NCBI GenBank assembly: GCA_905215815.1
Contig: CAJMRN010000102.1
Coordinates: forward strand, 1-5,195
Length of the DNA stretch: 5,195 nucleotides
Source: an uncultured bacterium
GTDB taxonomy: Bacteria; Actinomycetota; Coriobacteriia; Coriobacteriales; Coriobacteriaceae
Reading direction: 5' to 3'
A model generated the notes under the pieces. It was given only the letters and a program-made list of their open reading frames with translations, did not search any database and had not been told where the DNA came from. Shown here one piece after another: positions 1 to 4,877 of this stretch (positions are counted from its first letter, which is position 1; every line of letters starts with the position of its first letter). The position numbers were made by a program, and so were the translations under genes.

Positions 1-31
1 CATTTCCCGATGTCCAAGAAATGGGAGGCAG

Positions 32-61
32 TTCACAGGCACCTTTGTGGTGGTTTATGCT
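32..61 (+). promoter_or_regulatory. Candidate sigma-70-type promoter of the MGMT-family gene
   Basis: A -35-like TTCACA (32-37, 5 of 6 to TTGACA) and a -10-like TATGCT (56-61, 4 of 6) are separated by 18 bp. Transcription would start near position 68, shortly before the ribosome binding site of the gene at 86. The spacer is almost wholly the left copy of the 22-bp inverted repeat (35-56), so the repeat may supply or shape the promoter. This was assigned by eye from consensus matches only. Confidence 0.35.
35..56 (+). repeat. Left copy of a perfect 22-bp inverted repeat flanking the MGMT gene
   Basis: The 22 bases at 35-56 (core GGCACCTTTGTGGTGG) recur exactly as the reverse complement at 424-445. 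The bases just outside either copy do not match, so the repeat unit is sharply bounded. The two copies bracket the coding region at 86-406. The sequence resembles short intergenic palindromes that I recall as abundant in Collinsella genomes; that recollection cannot be checked here. Confidence 0.85.
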
Positions 62-85
62 TTTCCGGATGGAAGGGAGCGAGCA

Positions 86-406
86 ATGGCGTCTGAGGGC
101 TTTTTTGAGCGGGTGTACGAGGTGGTCGAGCAGATTCCCGAGGGGATGGTCGCCACGTATGGCCAGGTGGCGCTGCTCGCCGGTCGTCCGCGGAGCGCGC
201 GCTATGTGGGCTATGCGCTGCATAGCAACCCACGCCCTGGCGAAATTCCCTGTCATCGCGTGGTGTTTGCCGACGGTCGTATCTGCGAGGGCTTTGCCTT
301 TGGCGGCCCCGATGCTCAGCGTGAGCTCTTAATGGGGGAGGGCGTGACGTTTACCAATCCCATGCACGTCGATCTGGGCGCCTGTCGCTGGCCTGCCGGA
401 CTCTAA
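86..406 (+). CDS. MGMT/Atl1-family DNA alkylation-repair domain protein (Cys-type)
   Basis: A 106-residue protein made only of the DNA-binding and active-site domain of O6-alkylguanine-DNA alkyltransferases; the N-terminal domain of full-length Ogt/MGMT is absent. Visible family marks are the TYGQVA helix with the Tyr used in base flipping (Tyr25), the arginine-finger motif SARYVG (Arg39), the Asn hinge (Asn48), the acceptor motif PCHRV (Cys56) and the late Glu (Glu85). Length and C-terminal tail resemble Atl1-like proteins, which recognise O6-alkylguanine and flag it for nucleotide excision repair. Atl1 itself has Trp in place of the Cys, whereas this protein keeps the Cys, so direct methyl transfer is possible. 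The start at 86 is chosen because the purine-rich GGAAGGGAG precedes it and the domain begins within a few residues; an upstream GTG at 47 would add 13 unrelated residues read through the repeat. The family call is firm; activity is inferred. Confidence 0.88.
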   Translation: MASEGFFERVYEVVEQIPEGMVATYGQVALLAGRPRSARYVGYALHSNPRPGEIPCHRVVFADGRICEGFAFGGPDAQRELLMGEGVTFTNPMHVDLGACRWPAGL

Positions 407-423
407 TAGTTCTGCCGTGGTCA

Positions 424-445
424 AAACCACCACAAAGGTGCCTGT
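424..445 (-). repeat. Right copy of the 22-bp inverted repeat
   Basis: Exact reverse complement of 35-56, beginning 18 bases after the stop codon of the MGMT-family gene. This copy is also the left part of a hairpin: CCACCAC (427-433) pairs with GTGGTGG (453-459). The matching half of that hairpin is not present beside the left copy, so the left copy looks like a truncated unit. Confidence 0.85.
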
Positions 446-459
446 ACCCATCGTGGTGG
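427..459. repeat. Stem-loop overlapping the right repeat copy
   Basis: CCACCAC at 427-433 and GTGGTGG at 453-459 form a 7-bp stem around a 19-base loop that includes GGTGCCTGT. No run of T follows on either strand, so it is not a standard terminator. The layout (stem, CCTGT-containing loop, stem) matches the next stem-loop at 491-529. Confidence 0.6.
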
Positions 460-490
460 AACGCCGTTATCGCTGACATTTCCCCAGATA

Positions 491-529
491 AAACCTACCA
501 AAATAAACCTGTCCCTTTTTGGTAGGTTT
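491..529. repeat. 13-bp perfect stem-loop
   Basis: AAACCTACCAAAA (491-503) is the exact complement of 517-529, around a 13-base loop containing CCTGTCCC. It could weakly stop transcription of the upstream MGMT-family gene, but it lacks a proper T tract. Loop content and layout suggest it belongs to the same dispersed palindrome type as 427-459. Confidence 0.7.
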
Positions 530-610
530 ACCGGGACTAACTTATGGAGAAGGTGTGGCGGCGTACGTTGCCGTTAGAAAGTAAACCACGGTGAACTATA
601 TTGTATTCAG

Positions 611-688
611 CAACGGAGCAGGCAATAGGCGATGAAAAAGCCTGCCCTGTTGAGTTTGATTCGCATTCCTCCCCTCTGTGCGATTCAA
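611..688. other. Two adjacent stem-loops of unknown role
   Basis: Stem 1 pairs 611-623 with 640-652: 13 positions with one A-C mismatch and one G-U pair in the plus-strand RNA, around a 16-base loop. Stem 2 pairs 656-665 with 679-688: 10 positions with one T-T mismatch, around a C-rich loop that includes CCTCCCC. Read on the minus strand that loop gives GAGGGGAGG just before an ATG (664-666) opening a 19-codon frame, which ends at 607. I cannot assign a function. Confidence 0.5.
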
Positions 689-698
689 CGGTGTACTT

Positions 699-744
699 CG
701 GGAACGGGCCCGCTGGCAACTGACTGCCGGCGGGCCCGTTCCCG
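699..744 (+). terminator. Very strong GC-rich stem-loop, possible terminator for plus-strand transcription
   Basis: 699-713 pairs perfectly with 730-744 (15 bp). The stem extends inward by five more pairs, one of them a G-U, to a 6-base loop at 719-724. On the plus strand it is followed only by TTTGT, a weak U tract. It lies between the end of the plus-strand MGMT-family gene and the convergent trpS terminator, so a role in stopping plus-strand readthrough is plausible. The hairpin is certain; its use as a terminator is not. Confidence 0.5.
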
Positions 745-789
745 TTTGTCGGGGGAGTGCAATGGGTGGAGCCGAATCGGTCGGGCACC

Positions 790-817
790 AAAAAAGGCGG
801 ACGCTGCAGCGCCCGCC
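790..817 (-). terminator. Rho-independent terminator of trpS
   Basis: Read on the minus strand, GGCGG (813-817) pairs with CCGCC (796-800). The stem continues through a G-U pair and CGCT/AGCG to a tight GC centre, and six T residues follow (790-795). It lies about 35 bases after the trpS stop codon, the expected place and orientation. Confidence 0.88.
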
Positions 818-852
818 CTAAAGCAATCGAAAGCTCAAGTCAGCTAATCGGT

Positions 853-1902
853 TTAGTACACCATGCCCATGGCGTCCCGAACCTCGGCCAAGGTCTGCTC
901 GGCGATCTCGTTGGCGCGACGGTTGCCCTCGTGCAGCACGTCCTTCACATAGTCCAGATCGTTCTCGTAGCGCTGGCGACGCTCGCGGATCGGTGCGAAG
1001 TACTCGTTGACGGCCTCGGTCACGTACTTCTTGAGCTGGCCGGAGCCGCCCATGCCAATCTCCTCGGCAATCTCGACCTCGGAACGGCCGGTGCAGATGG
1101 CGGCCGTCGAAAGCAGGCCGGACACGCCGGGACGGTTCTCGGGATCAAACGTGATCATGCGCTCGGAATCGGTCTGGCTCTTCTTGATGCGCTTGGCCGT
1201 CTCCTCGGCGGTCATCGAGATGTTGATGGCGTTGCCGTAGCTCTTGCTCATCTTGCGACCGTCCAAGCCGGGCAACAGCGGGGTCTCGGACAGCAGCGCG
1301 TCGACCTCGGGGAACACCTTGCCGTAGCGGTTGTTAAAGCGGCGTGCGATGGTGCGGGTGAGCTCGATGTGCGGCAGCTGGTCGCGGCCGACGGGCACCA
1401 CATTGCCCTTGCAGAACAGGATGTCGCAGGCCTGGTGCACCGGGTAGGTTAGCAAAAGACCGGTGAGTTCGTGGCCCGACGCCTCCATCTCGGTCTTAAC
1501 CGTGGGATTGCGCGCCAGCTCGGCCTCGGAGACCAGCGACAGGAACGGCAGCATGAGCTGGTTGGCGGCGGGCACGGCGGAGTGCGCGTAGATCATGGTC
1601 TTGTCGGGGTTGATGCCGCAGGCAAGGTAGTCCATGACCATGTTGTACACGTTGTCCTGGATGTGCTCGGTGGTGTCGCGATCGGTGATGACCTGGTAGT
1701 CGGCGATGAGCACGTTGGTCTTGGCGCCCATGTTCTGCAGCTCCACGCGGCCCTTGAGGGTGCCAAAGTAGTGGCCCAGGTGCAGGCGGCCGGTGGGGCG
1801 GTCGCCGGTAAGCATGGTGAACTTCTCGGGCGTCTTGGCCAGACCCTCGCGAATGGCGTTGCTCTTTTGCAGCGCGACTTCGTAGCTGTTCTCGTTTGGC
1901 AT
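853..1902 (-). CDS. trpS: Tryptophanyl-tRNA synthetase
   Basis: A 349-residue class I aminoacyl-tRNA synthetase that activates tryptophan with ATP and charges tRNA-Trp in the cytoplasm. The Rossmann signature is GDRPTGRLHLGHY (33-45), with HLGH as the HIGH motif (41-44). The second ATP-binding motif KMSKS is at 217-221, preceded by PGLDGR. The first motif is the HLGH form rather than the QPSG...GN form of E. coli and B. subtilis TrpS, so this belongs to the other bacterial TrpS subgroup. The ATG at 1900-1902 is chosen because GGAG lies 7 bases upstream and the protein then has the usual length. An open extension back to 2046 adds 48 low-complexity residues with no family match. It follows the WecA/TagO-type gene in the same direction after a 159-bp gap, and a clear terminator ends it. 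I saw no T-box leader in the gap. Confidence 0.97.
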   Translation of the reverse strand: MPNENSYEVALQKSNAIREGLAKTPEKFTMLTGDRPTGRLHLGHYFGTLKGRVELQNMGAKTNVLIADYQVITDRDTTEHIQDNVYNMVMDYLACGINPDKTMIYAHSAVPAANQLMLPFLSLVSEAELARNPTVKTEMEASGHELTGLLLTYPVHQACDILFCKGNVVPVGRDQLPHIELTRTIARRFNNRYGKVFPEVDALLSETPLLPGLDGRKMSKSYGNAINISMTAEETAKRIKKSQTDSERMITFDPENRPGVSGLLSTAAICTGRSEVEIAEEIGMGGSGQLKKYVTEAVNEYFAPIRERRQRYENDLDYVKDVLHEGNRRANEIAEQTLAEVRDAMGMVY

Positions 1903-2061
1903 GATTGCTCCTAACGTATGTTCATGGGTCAAGATGATAACGCGTTTATTGAAGGGGCGGGGCGTAAGTAGGCGAGGGGCGGGAGAGGGGTAGCTTGCGC
2001 ACTGGGTGCGGACCGGCCGCGCTTGGCCGGCGGCGCCTGAGCGCATCCTCGGCAGCTTATC
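1903..2061 (-). other. Leader interval between the sugar-phosphate transferase gene and trpS
   Basis: This 159-bp gap holds a GC hairpin (CCGGCC 2013-2018 with GGCCGG 2025-2030) without a T tract, a TATCAT -10-like element on the minus strand (1934-1939) with no good -35 partner, and the trpS ribosome binding site GGAG. The pyrimidine-rich minus strand stays open in the trpS frame, but that looks like composition, not coding. Whether trpS has its own promoter here or relies on readthrough is undecided. Confidence 0.35.
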
Positions 2062-3261
2062 CTAGAGCTTGTGGTGGCGCTCTTCCTTACGATCCTCAGC
2101 TGCCTGCTCCTCCTGCTTAAAAGCAGGGTCGTCGGGGGTTACCAACTCGTCTTCGTGCGTGCGCTTGTTGTAATGGTGGCGCAGCACGGGCTCAAACAGG
2201 TGCAGGTGCTTGGCGAAGGCCGCCGAGCCGATGGCGAGCACGGTAAAGATGAGCACGCGTATGGGGACCTCGACCTGGTTGATGGCGGCGGCGCCGGCCG
2301 AAAGCATAATGCACCAGGCATAGATGAGCAGTACGGCCTGCTTTTGGTTGTAGCCCTCTTGAATGAGGCGGTGGTGGATGTGGCCCTTGTCGGCCTGCCC
2401 AATGCTAATGTGGGCGCGCTTGCGGCGAACGATGGCACTAAATGTGTCGATGATGGGCACCCCGGCCACGATGAGCGGGATGATGAGCGAGGTGAGCGCG
2501 GCGGTGCGGCTCACGTTGAGCAGCGAGATGGAACCCAGCGCAAAGCCCAGAAGCAACGACCCTGAGTCGCCCAAGAAGATACTCGCGGGGTTGAAGTTAT
2601 AGCGCAAGAAGGCGAGGCACGAGCCAAAGAGCGCGATGGAGAGCGCGGCGGCGTCGATGCGGCCCGAGAGCACGGCGACCGAAAACATGGTGAACGACGC
2701 GATGCCGCAGATACCCGTGGCCAGACCATCGAGGCCGTCGATAAGGTTGATGATGTTGGTGAACGCCACCAGGTAGATCACGGTGATGGGGTAGGCGAGC
2801 CAGCCGAGCATGATCTCGCCGGGGGCAAACGGGTTGACGATAACGCCGATGCGCAGGCCGCCAACGCAGGCGATGAGCGCGGCGAGGACCTGACCGGCCA
2901 GCTTTTGCTTAGGCTTGAGCTGGTAGACGTCGTCGATCGCGCCGGTCGCAAAGATGACGGTAAAAGAAAGCGCAAGTATGGGGTAGCTGATGTGCAAGAG
3001 GGGATGAGGCACCAAAACGGGTGGCCAGCCCAGGTACCAGGTGCCTAGGATCTGCACAATGCAGGCGACGACGAGGCCCAAAAAGACCGCCGTGCCGCCC
3101 ATGCGCGGGATGGGTTTAGTGTTGATGCGGCGCTTGGAAGGATAGTCGACGGCGTCGAGCTTGATTGCCAGGCGCTTGACCAGGGGCACCGTAAGGAAGG
3201 TCGTGATAAAAGCCATGACCGCCACGCATAGGTACGGTATGAAGCTCGTGGAGGAAGCCAT
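2062..3261 (-). CDS. WecA/TagO-type undecaprenyl-phosphate N-acetylglucosaminyl 1-phosphate transferase
   Basis: An integral membrane enzyme of glycosyltransferase family 4 that moves a sugar-1-phosphate, normally GlcNAc-1-P from UDP-GlcNAc, onto undecaprenyl phosphate. This starts lipid-linked glycopolymers such as teichoic acids or surface polysaccharide. With the ATG at 3261 it has 399 residues and about ten hydrophobic segments. Family motifs in order are IPRMGG near residue 51, the Asp pair of AIDDVY (110-111), NLIDGLDGLATG (DGLDG 175-179), NFNPASIFLGDSGS (FLGDSGS 229-235) and the cytoplasmic GHIHHRL (HIHHR 294-298). The His-rich motif separates WecA/TagO from MraY. An acidic, charged tail of about 35 residues follows the last membrane segment. 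A GTG at 3309 would add 16 residues, but the first membrane helix follows the ATG closely as in family members, and a candidate promoter starts RNA near 3312. Neither start has a strong ribosome binding site. The exact polymer made is unknown. Confidence 0.93.
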   Translation of the reverse strand: MASSTSFIPYLCVAVMAFITTFLTVPLVKRLAIKLDAVDYPSKRRINTKPIPRMGGTAVFLGLVVACIVQILGTWYLGWPPVLVPHPLLHISYPILALSFTVIFATGAIDDVYQLKPKQKLAGQVLAALIACVGGLRIGVIVNPFAPGEIMLGWLAYPITVIYLVAFTNIINLIDGLDGLATGICGIASFTMFSVAVLSGRIDAAALSIALFGSCLAFLRYNFNPASIFLGDSGSLLLGFALGSISLLNVSRTAALTSLIIPLIVAGVPIIDTFSAIVRRKRAHISIGQADKGHIHHRLIQEGYNQKQAVLLIYAWCIMLSAGAAAINQVEVPIRVLIFTVLAIGSAAFAKHLHLFEPVLRHHYNKRTHEDELVTPDDPAFKQEEQAAEDRKEERHHKL

Positions 3262-3318
3262 GAATCGATAAACCGCCAAGCGTCGAAGGAAAAGGTCAAA
3301 GGATGCCACGCCGCAAAG

Positions 3319-3347
3319 GGTATAGCTGACCCATGATACTCGACCAA
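3319..3347 (-). promoter_or_regulatory. Candidate promoter of the WecA/TagO-type gene
   Basis: On the minus strand TTGGTC (3342-3347) and TATACC (3319-3324, 4 of 6 to TATAAT) are 17 bp apart. RNA would start near 3312, about 50 bases before the ATG at 3261. If real, it argues against the GTG at 3309, which would be almost leaderless. The consensus match is moderate. Confidence 0.35.
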
Positions 3348-3468
3348 GGAGGGTGTGAGGAATTGCACGGGGCGATAATCACGCGCTTACCAGATATTCG
3401 AGTGATAGTGGGGCTCTGCCTGGTGCCTTTTTGGGATCTTGGCGGGATTTGCAATGGCGATTTTCGGC
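3348..3468. other. Spacer between the 6S-like RNA and the promoter of the next gene
   Basis: No gene, clear hairpin or repeat is visible here. Short open frames that cross it lack ribosome binding sites at a sensible distance. It separates the U-rich 3' end of the candidate RNA from the promoter of the downstream WecA/TagO-type gene. Confidence 0.4.
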
Positions 3469-3469
3469 A

Positions 3470-3640
3470 AAAGAAAACCACCCCCCACGTTACGAAAATG
3501 AACCCACCTAAAACAGGTGGGTGCCCTCATCGACTGTTCCAGCGTCCTTAACAACGAAGGATACCTGTACTAGGTACGACTGTGTGGGCTCCCTAAATAA
3601 ACGCGACGGTTCACCCAGTTGCTCCGCGGGGGGCGGAATA
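3470..3640 (-). ncRNA. ssrS: Candidate 6S RNA (RNA polymerase-binding regulatory RNA)
   Basis: No protein gene fits here, but the minus-strand transcript folds like 6S RNA, which binds the housekeeping RNA polymerase holoenzyme by mimicking an open promoter. The 5' arm CCGCCCCCCGCG (3636-3625) pairs with the 3' arm CGTGGGGGGTGG (3489-3478) over 12 bp, two of them G-U. Past an internal loop, TGAACC (3613-3608) pairs with GGTTCA (3504-3499). A large central bubble follows; its 3' side holds a small hairpin with stem ACCCACCT/AGGTGGGT (3502-3522). A terminal arm (GCCC 3589-3586 with GGGC 3526-3523, plus inner stems) closes the molecule. The last arm is followed by TTTTCTTTT, which would act as terminator. 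Length is about 170 nt, as expected for 6S. The GGGCACCCACCT context resembles the 3' half of known 6S RNAs as I remember them. The fold is seen directly; the family name is inference, and the ends are approximate. Confidence 0.62.
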
Positions 3641-3645
3641 CCTAC

Positions 3646-3674
3646 ATCATAAAGCGGCACTTTATCGATTCCAG
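3646..3674 (-). promoter_or_regulatory. Candidate promoter of the 6S-like RNA
   Basis: On the minus strand the -10-like TATGAT (3646-3651) matches 5 of 6 positions. The hexamer 17 bp upstream, CTGGAA (3669-3674), is a weak -35. RNA would begin near 3639-3640, just before the 5' closing arm of the candidate RNA. A 6-bp palindrome, ATAAAG (3649-3654) with CTTTAT (3660-3665), overlaps the promoter. Confidence 0.4.
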
Positions 3675-3676
3675 TC

Positions 3677-3706
3677 TTGACATTACAAAAATCGTGTCGG
3701 ACGATT
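3677..3706 (+). promoter_or_regulatory. Candidate promoter with operator-like palindrome for the radical SAM gene
   Basis: A perfect -35 hexamer TTGACA (3677-3682) stands 17 bp before a poor -10 (GACGAT, 3700-3705). The palindrome AATCGT (3690-3695) and ACGATT (3701-3706), with a 5-base spacer, fills the gap and overlaps the -10. A weak -10 combined with a palindrome in the core promoter suggests control by a bound regulator, though none is encoded in the window. It is divergent from the candidate 6S promoter. Confidence 0.4.
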
Positions 3707-3788
3707 ACGGCGCCTTGGGCTCGAGCTGTCTGTGCGGTTGGTCCCCTTGCGTTTGAGCTGCTGAATCGTTCTTTTGGAGCATGTTTTT

Positions 3789-4727
3789 ATGCCGACGTCG
3801 TTGACCGAACTTTTTTCGCCCGCCTGCCATTTGTGTCCGCGCCGTTGCGGTGCGGCGCGTGAAGAGGGCGCGCACGGCGTATGCGGTGCCAACGACACGC
3901 TCAAGGTGGCCCGCGCGGCGCTTCACATGTGGGAGGAGCCGCCTATCTCGAGCGAGGCTGGTTCGGGCACGATCTTCTTTAGCGGCTGCTCGCTCAAATG
4001 CGTCTATTGCCAGAATCACGAGATTTCGACGGGCAATTTTGGGCTTGAGATTTCGCCCGAGCGCTTGGTCGAGATTATGTTGGAGCTGCAGGACCAGGGC
4101 GCTAACAATATTAACCTGGTGACGGCGACGCACTACGCGCACCTGCTGCCGGCTGCGATTGCCGCGGCACGGGCACGCGGGCTGGTCATCCCAATCGTCT
4201 ACAACACGAGCGGTTATGAGCGCGCGAGCGCCGTGGCTGCCTTGGGTGACCTGGTTGATGTGTGGCTCACCGACTTTAAATATGCCGATGCGGCGCTTGC
4301 GCAGTCGCTCTCTCATATAAAGGACTACCCACGTGTGGCCGTGTCAGGCCTGGCTCAGATGGCGCGCGAGATCGAGCGCCGCGGGGGAGAGCTGGTGGAC
4401 GAGGACGGGCTCATGAAGCGCGGCATGATTGTGCGCCATCTGGTGCTGCCGGGGCATGCAGACGATTCATGCCGCGTGCTGGACCTGGTGTGGCGGACGG
4501 TGGGCGATGTGCCGATCTCGGTCATGAACCAGTACACGCCCAATGCGCTCATGCGCGAGCAGGGCGGCGACCTGGCGCGTGCCGTGACGCGCGAGGAGTA
4601 CGAGCAGGTACTCGACCATGCCGATGACCTGGGCTTTACGACGATGTTTTGGCAAGAGGGCGGCGCGGTAGACGAGAGCTTCACCCCGGCCTTCGATACC
4701 ACCGGCGTCCTCACCAGCGCAAAGTAG
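3789..4727 (+). CDS. PflX/COG1313-type radical SAM protein of unknown substrate
   Basis: A 312-residue cytoplasmic iron-sulfur enzyme related to pyruvate formate-lyase activating enzymes. The radical SAM cluster motif is CX3CX2C at Cys67, Cys71 and Cys74 within FFSGCSLKCVYCQN; it should hold the 4Fe-4S cluster that cleaves S-adenosylmethionine to a 5'-deoxyadenosyl radical. An N-terminal set of four cysteines (CHLCPRRC: Cys13, Cys16, Cys20; then Cys32 in GVCG) may bind a second metal site. Other family stretches are VARAALHMWEEP (40-51), NINLVTATHY (107-116), YNTSGYE (138-144), DFKY (162-165), VRHLVLPGH (215-223) and MNQYTP (246-251). Length is near-complete for the family. The ATG at 3789 is chosen because GGAG lies 9 bases upstream; a TTG at 3774 overlaps that site. 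No pyruvate formate-lyase gene is adjacent, so an activase role is not supported by context. The gene stands alone, downstream of a possibly regulated promoter and with no clear terminator after it. Confidence 0.9.
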   Translation: MPTSLTELFSPACHLCPRRCGAAREEGAHGVCGANDTLKVARAALHMWEEPPISSEAGSGTIFFSGCSLKCVYCQNHEISTGNFGLEISPERLVEIMLELQDQGANNINLVTATHYAHLLPAAIAAARARGLVIPIVYNTSGYERASAVAALGDLVDVWLTDFKYADAALAQSLSHIKDYPRVAVSGLAQMAREIERRGGELVDEDGLMKRGMIVRHLVLPGHADDSCRVLDLVWRTVGDVPISVMNQYTPNALMREQGGDLARAVTREEYEQVLDHADDLGFTTMFWQEGGAVDESFTPAFDTTGVLTSAK

Positions 4728-4747
4728 TACGCACGCGGATGATTTCC

Positions 4748-4816
4748 TGGGACGGGGATTAGAAGATCATCGAGAGGATTGCCTACTCGAAAAGTTGTCA
4801 AAATAGCCCCGTCCCA
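4748..4816. repeat. 10-bp inverted repeat downstream of the radical SAM gene
   Basis: TGGGACGGGG (4748-4757) is the exact reverse complement of 4807-4816. The 49-base interval holds a smaller 5-bp palindrome (TCGAG with CTCGA). No T tract follows on the plus strand, so it is a poor terminator. It resembles, in size and base content, the short intergenic palindromes near the MGMT-family gene. Confidence 0.65.
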
Positions 4817-4836
4817 AAAAGACTGGGTATTGGGCG

Positions 4837-4864
4837 TTGACAGTTGGCGAGCCGTAGGTAAAAT
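4837..4864 (+). promoter_or_regulatory. Strong promoter of tRNA-Ala
   Basis: TTGACA (4837-4842, 6 of 6) and TAAAAT (4859-4864, 5 of 6) are 16 bp apart. RNA would start near 4871, a few bases before the 5' end of the tRNA. This is the best promoter match in the window, as expected for a stable RNA gene. Confidence 0.75.
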
Positions 4865-4877
4865 ATCGACTTGTCCT

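Larger units (their letters stand above)
407..852. other. 446-bp gene-free stretch rich in hairpins
   Basis: Between the stop of the MGMT gene and the stop of trpS I find no credible gene. The stretch holds the right copy of the inverted repeat (424-445), two stem-loops of related design (427-459 and 491-529), three back-to-back stem-loops (611-652, 656-688 and 699-744), and the trpS terminator (790-817). The longer open frames here run straight through these palindromes and lack convincing ribosome binding sites. The two genes converge on this interval. Confidence 0.7.

Noticed and set aside
632..847. 71-codon plus-strand frame starting MKKPALL
   Set aside because: It reads through three palindromes and the trpS terminator, has no good ribosome binding site, and shows no domain-like pattern.
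757..1452. 231-codon plus-strand open frame
   Set aside because: It runs antisense through trpS, crosses the trpS terminator, and shows low-complexity Ala/Leu/Gly/Val composition typical of a shadow of GC-rich coding DNA.
1903..2046. N-terminal extension of TrpS by 48 residues
   Set aside because: The extension is low-complexity and lacks a ribosome binding site; the ATG at 1902 has GGAG at good spacing and gives the family length.
2071..2565. 164-codon plus-strand open frame
   Set aside because: Antisense shadow of the WecA/TagO-type gene, whose motifs are unambiguous on the other strand.
3502..3522. Hairpin ACCCACCT/AGGTGGGT as a stand-alone terminator
   Set aside because: No gene ends beside it on either strand and the following T residues are interrupted; it fits better as the 3' bubble hairpin of the 6S-like RNA.
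3333..3551. 72-codon plus-strand frame
   Set aside because: It lies antisense to the 6S-like RNA, has a purine run too far from its ATG, and shows random composition.
3602..3616. T-box-like GGGTGAACCG on the minus strand
   Set aside because: It only loosely matches the T-box core, no specifier stem or antiterminator arrangement is visible, and the downstream gene is not amino-acid related. The same bases are explained by the inner stem of the 6S-like fold.
3774..3788. TTG start for the radical SAM protein
   Set aside because: The TTG overlaps the GGAG ribosome binding site that serves the ATG at 3789.
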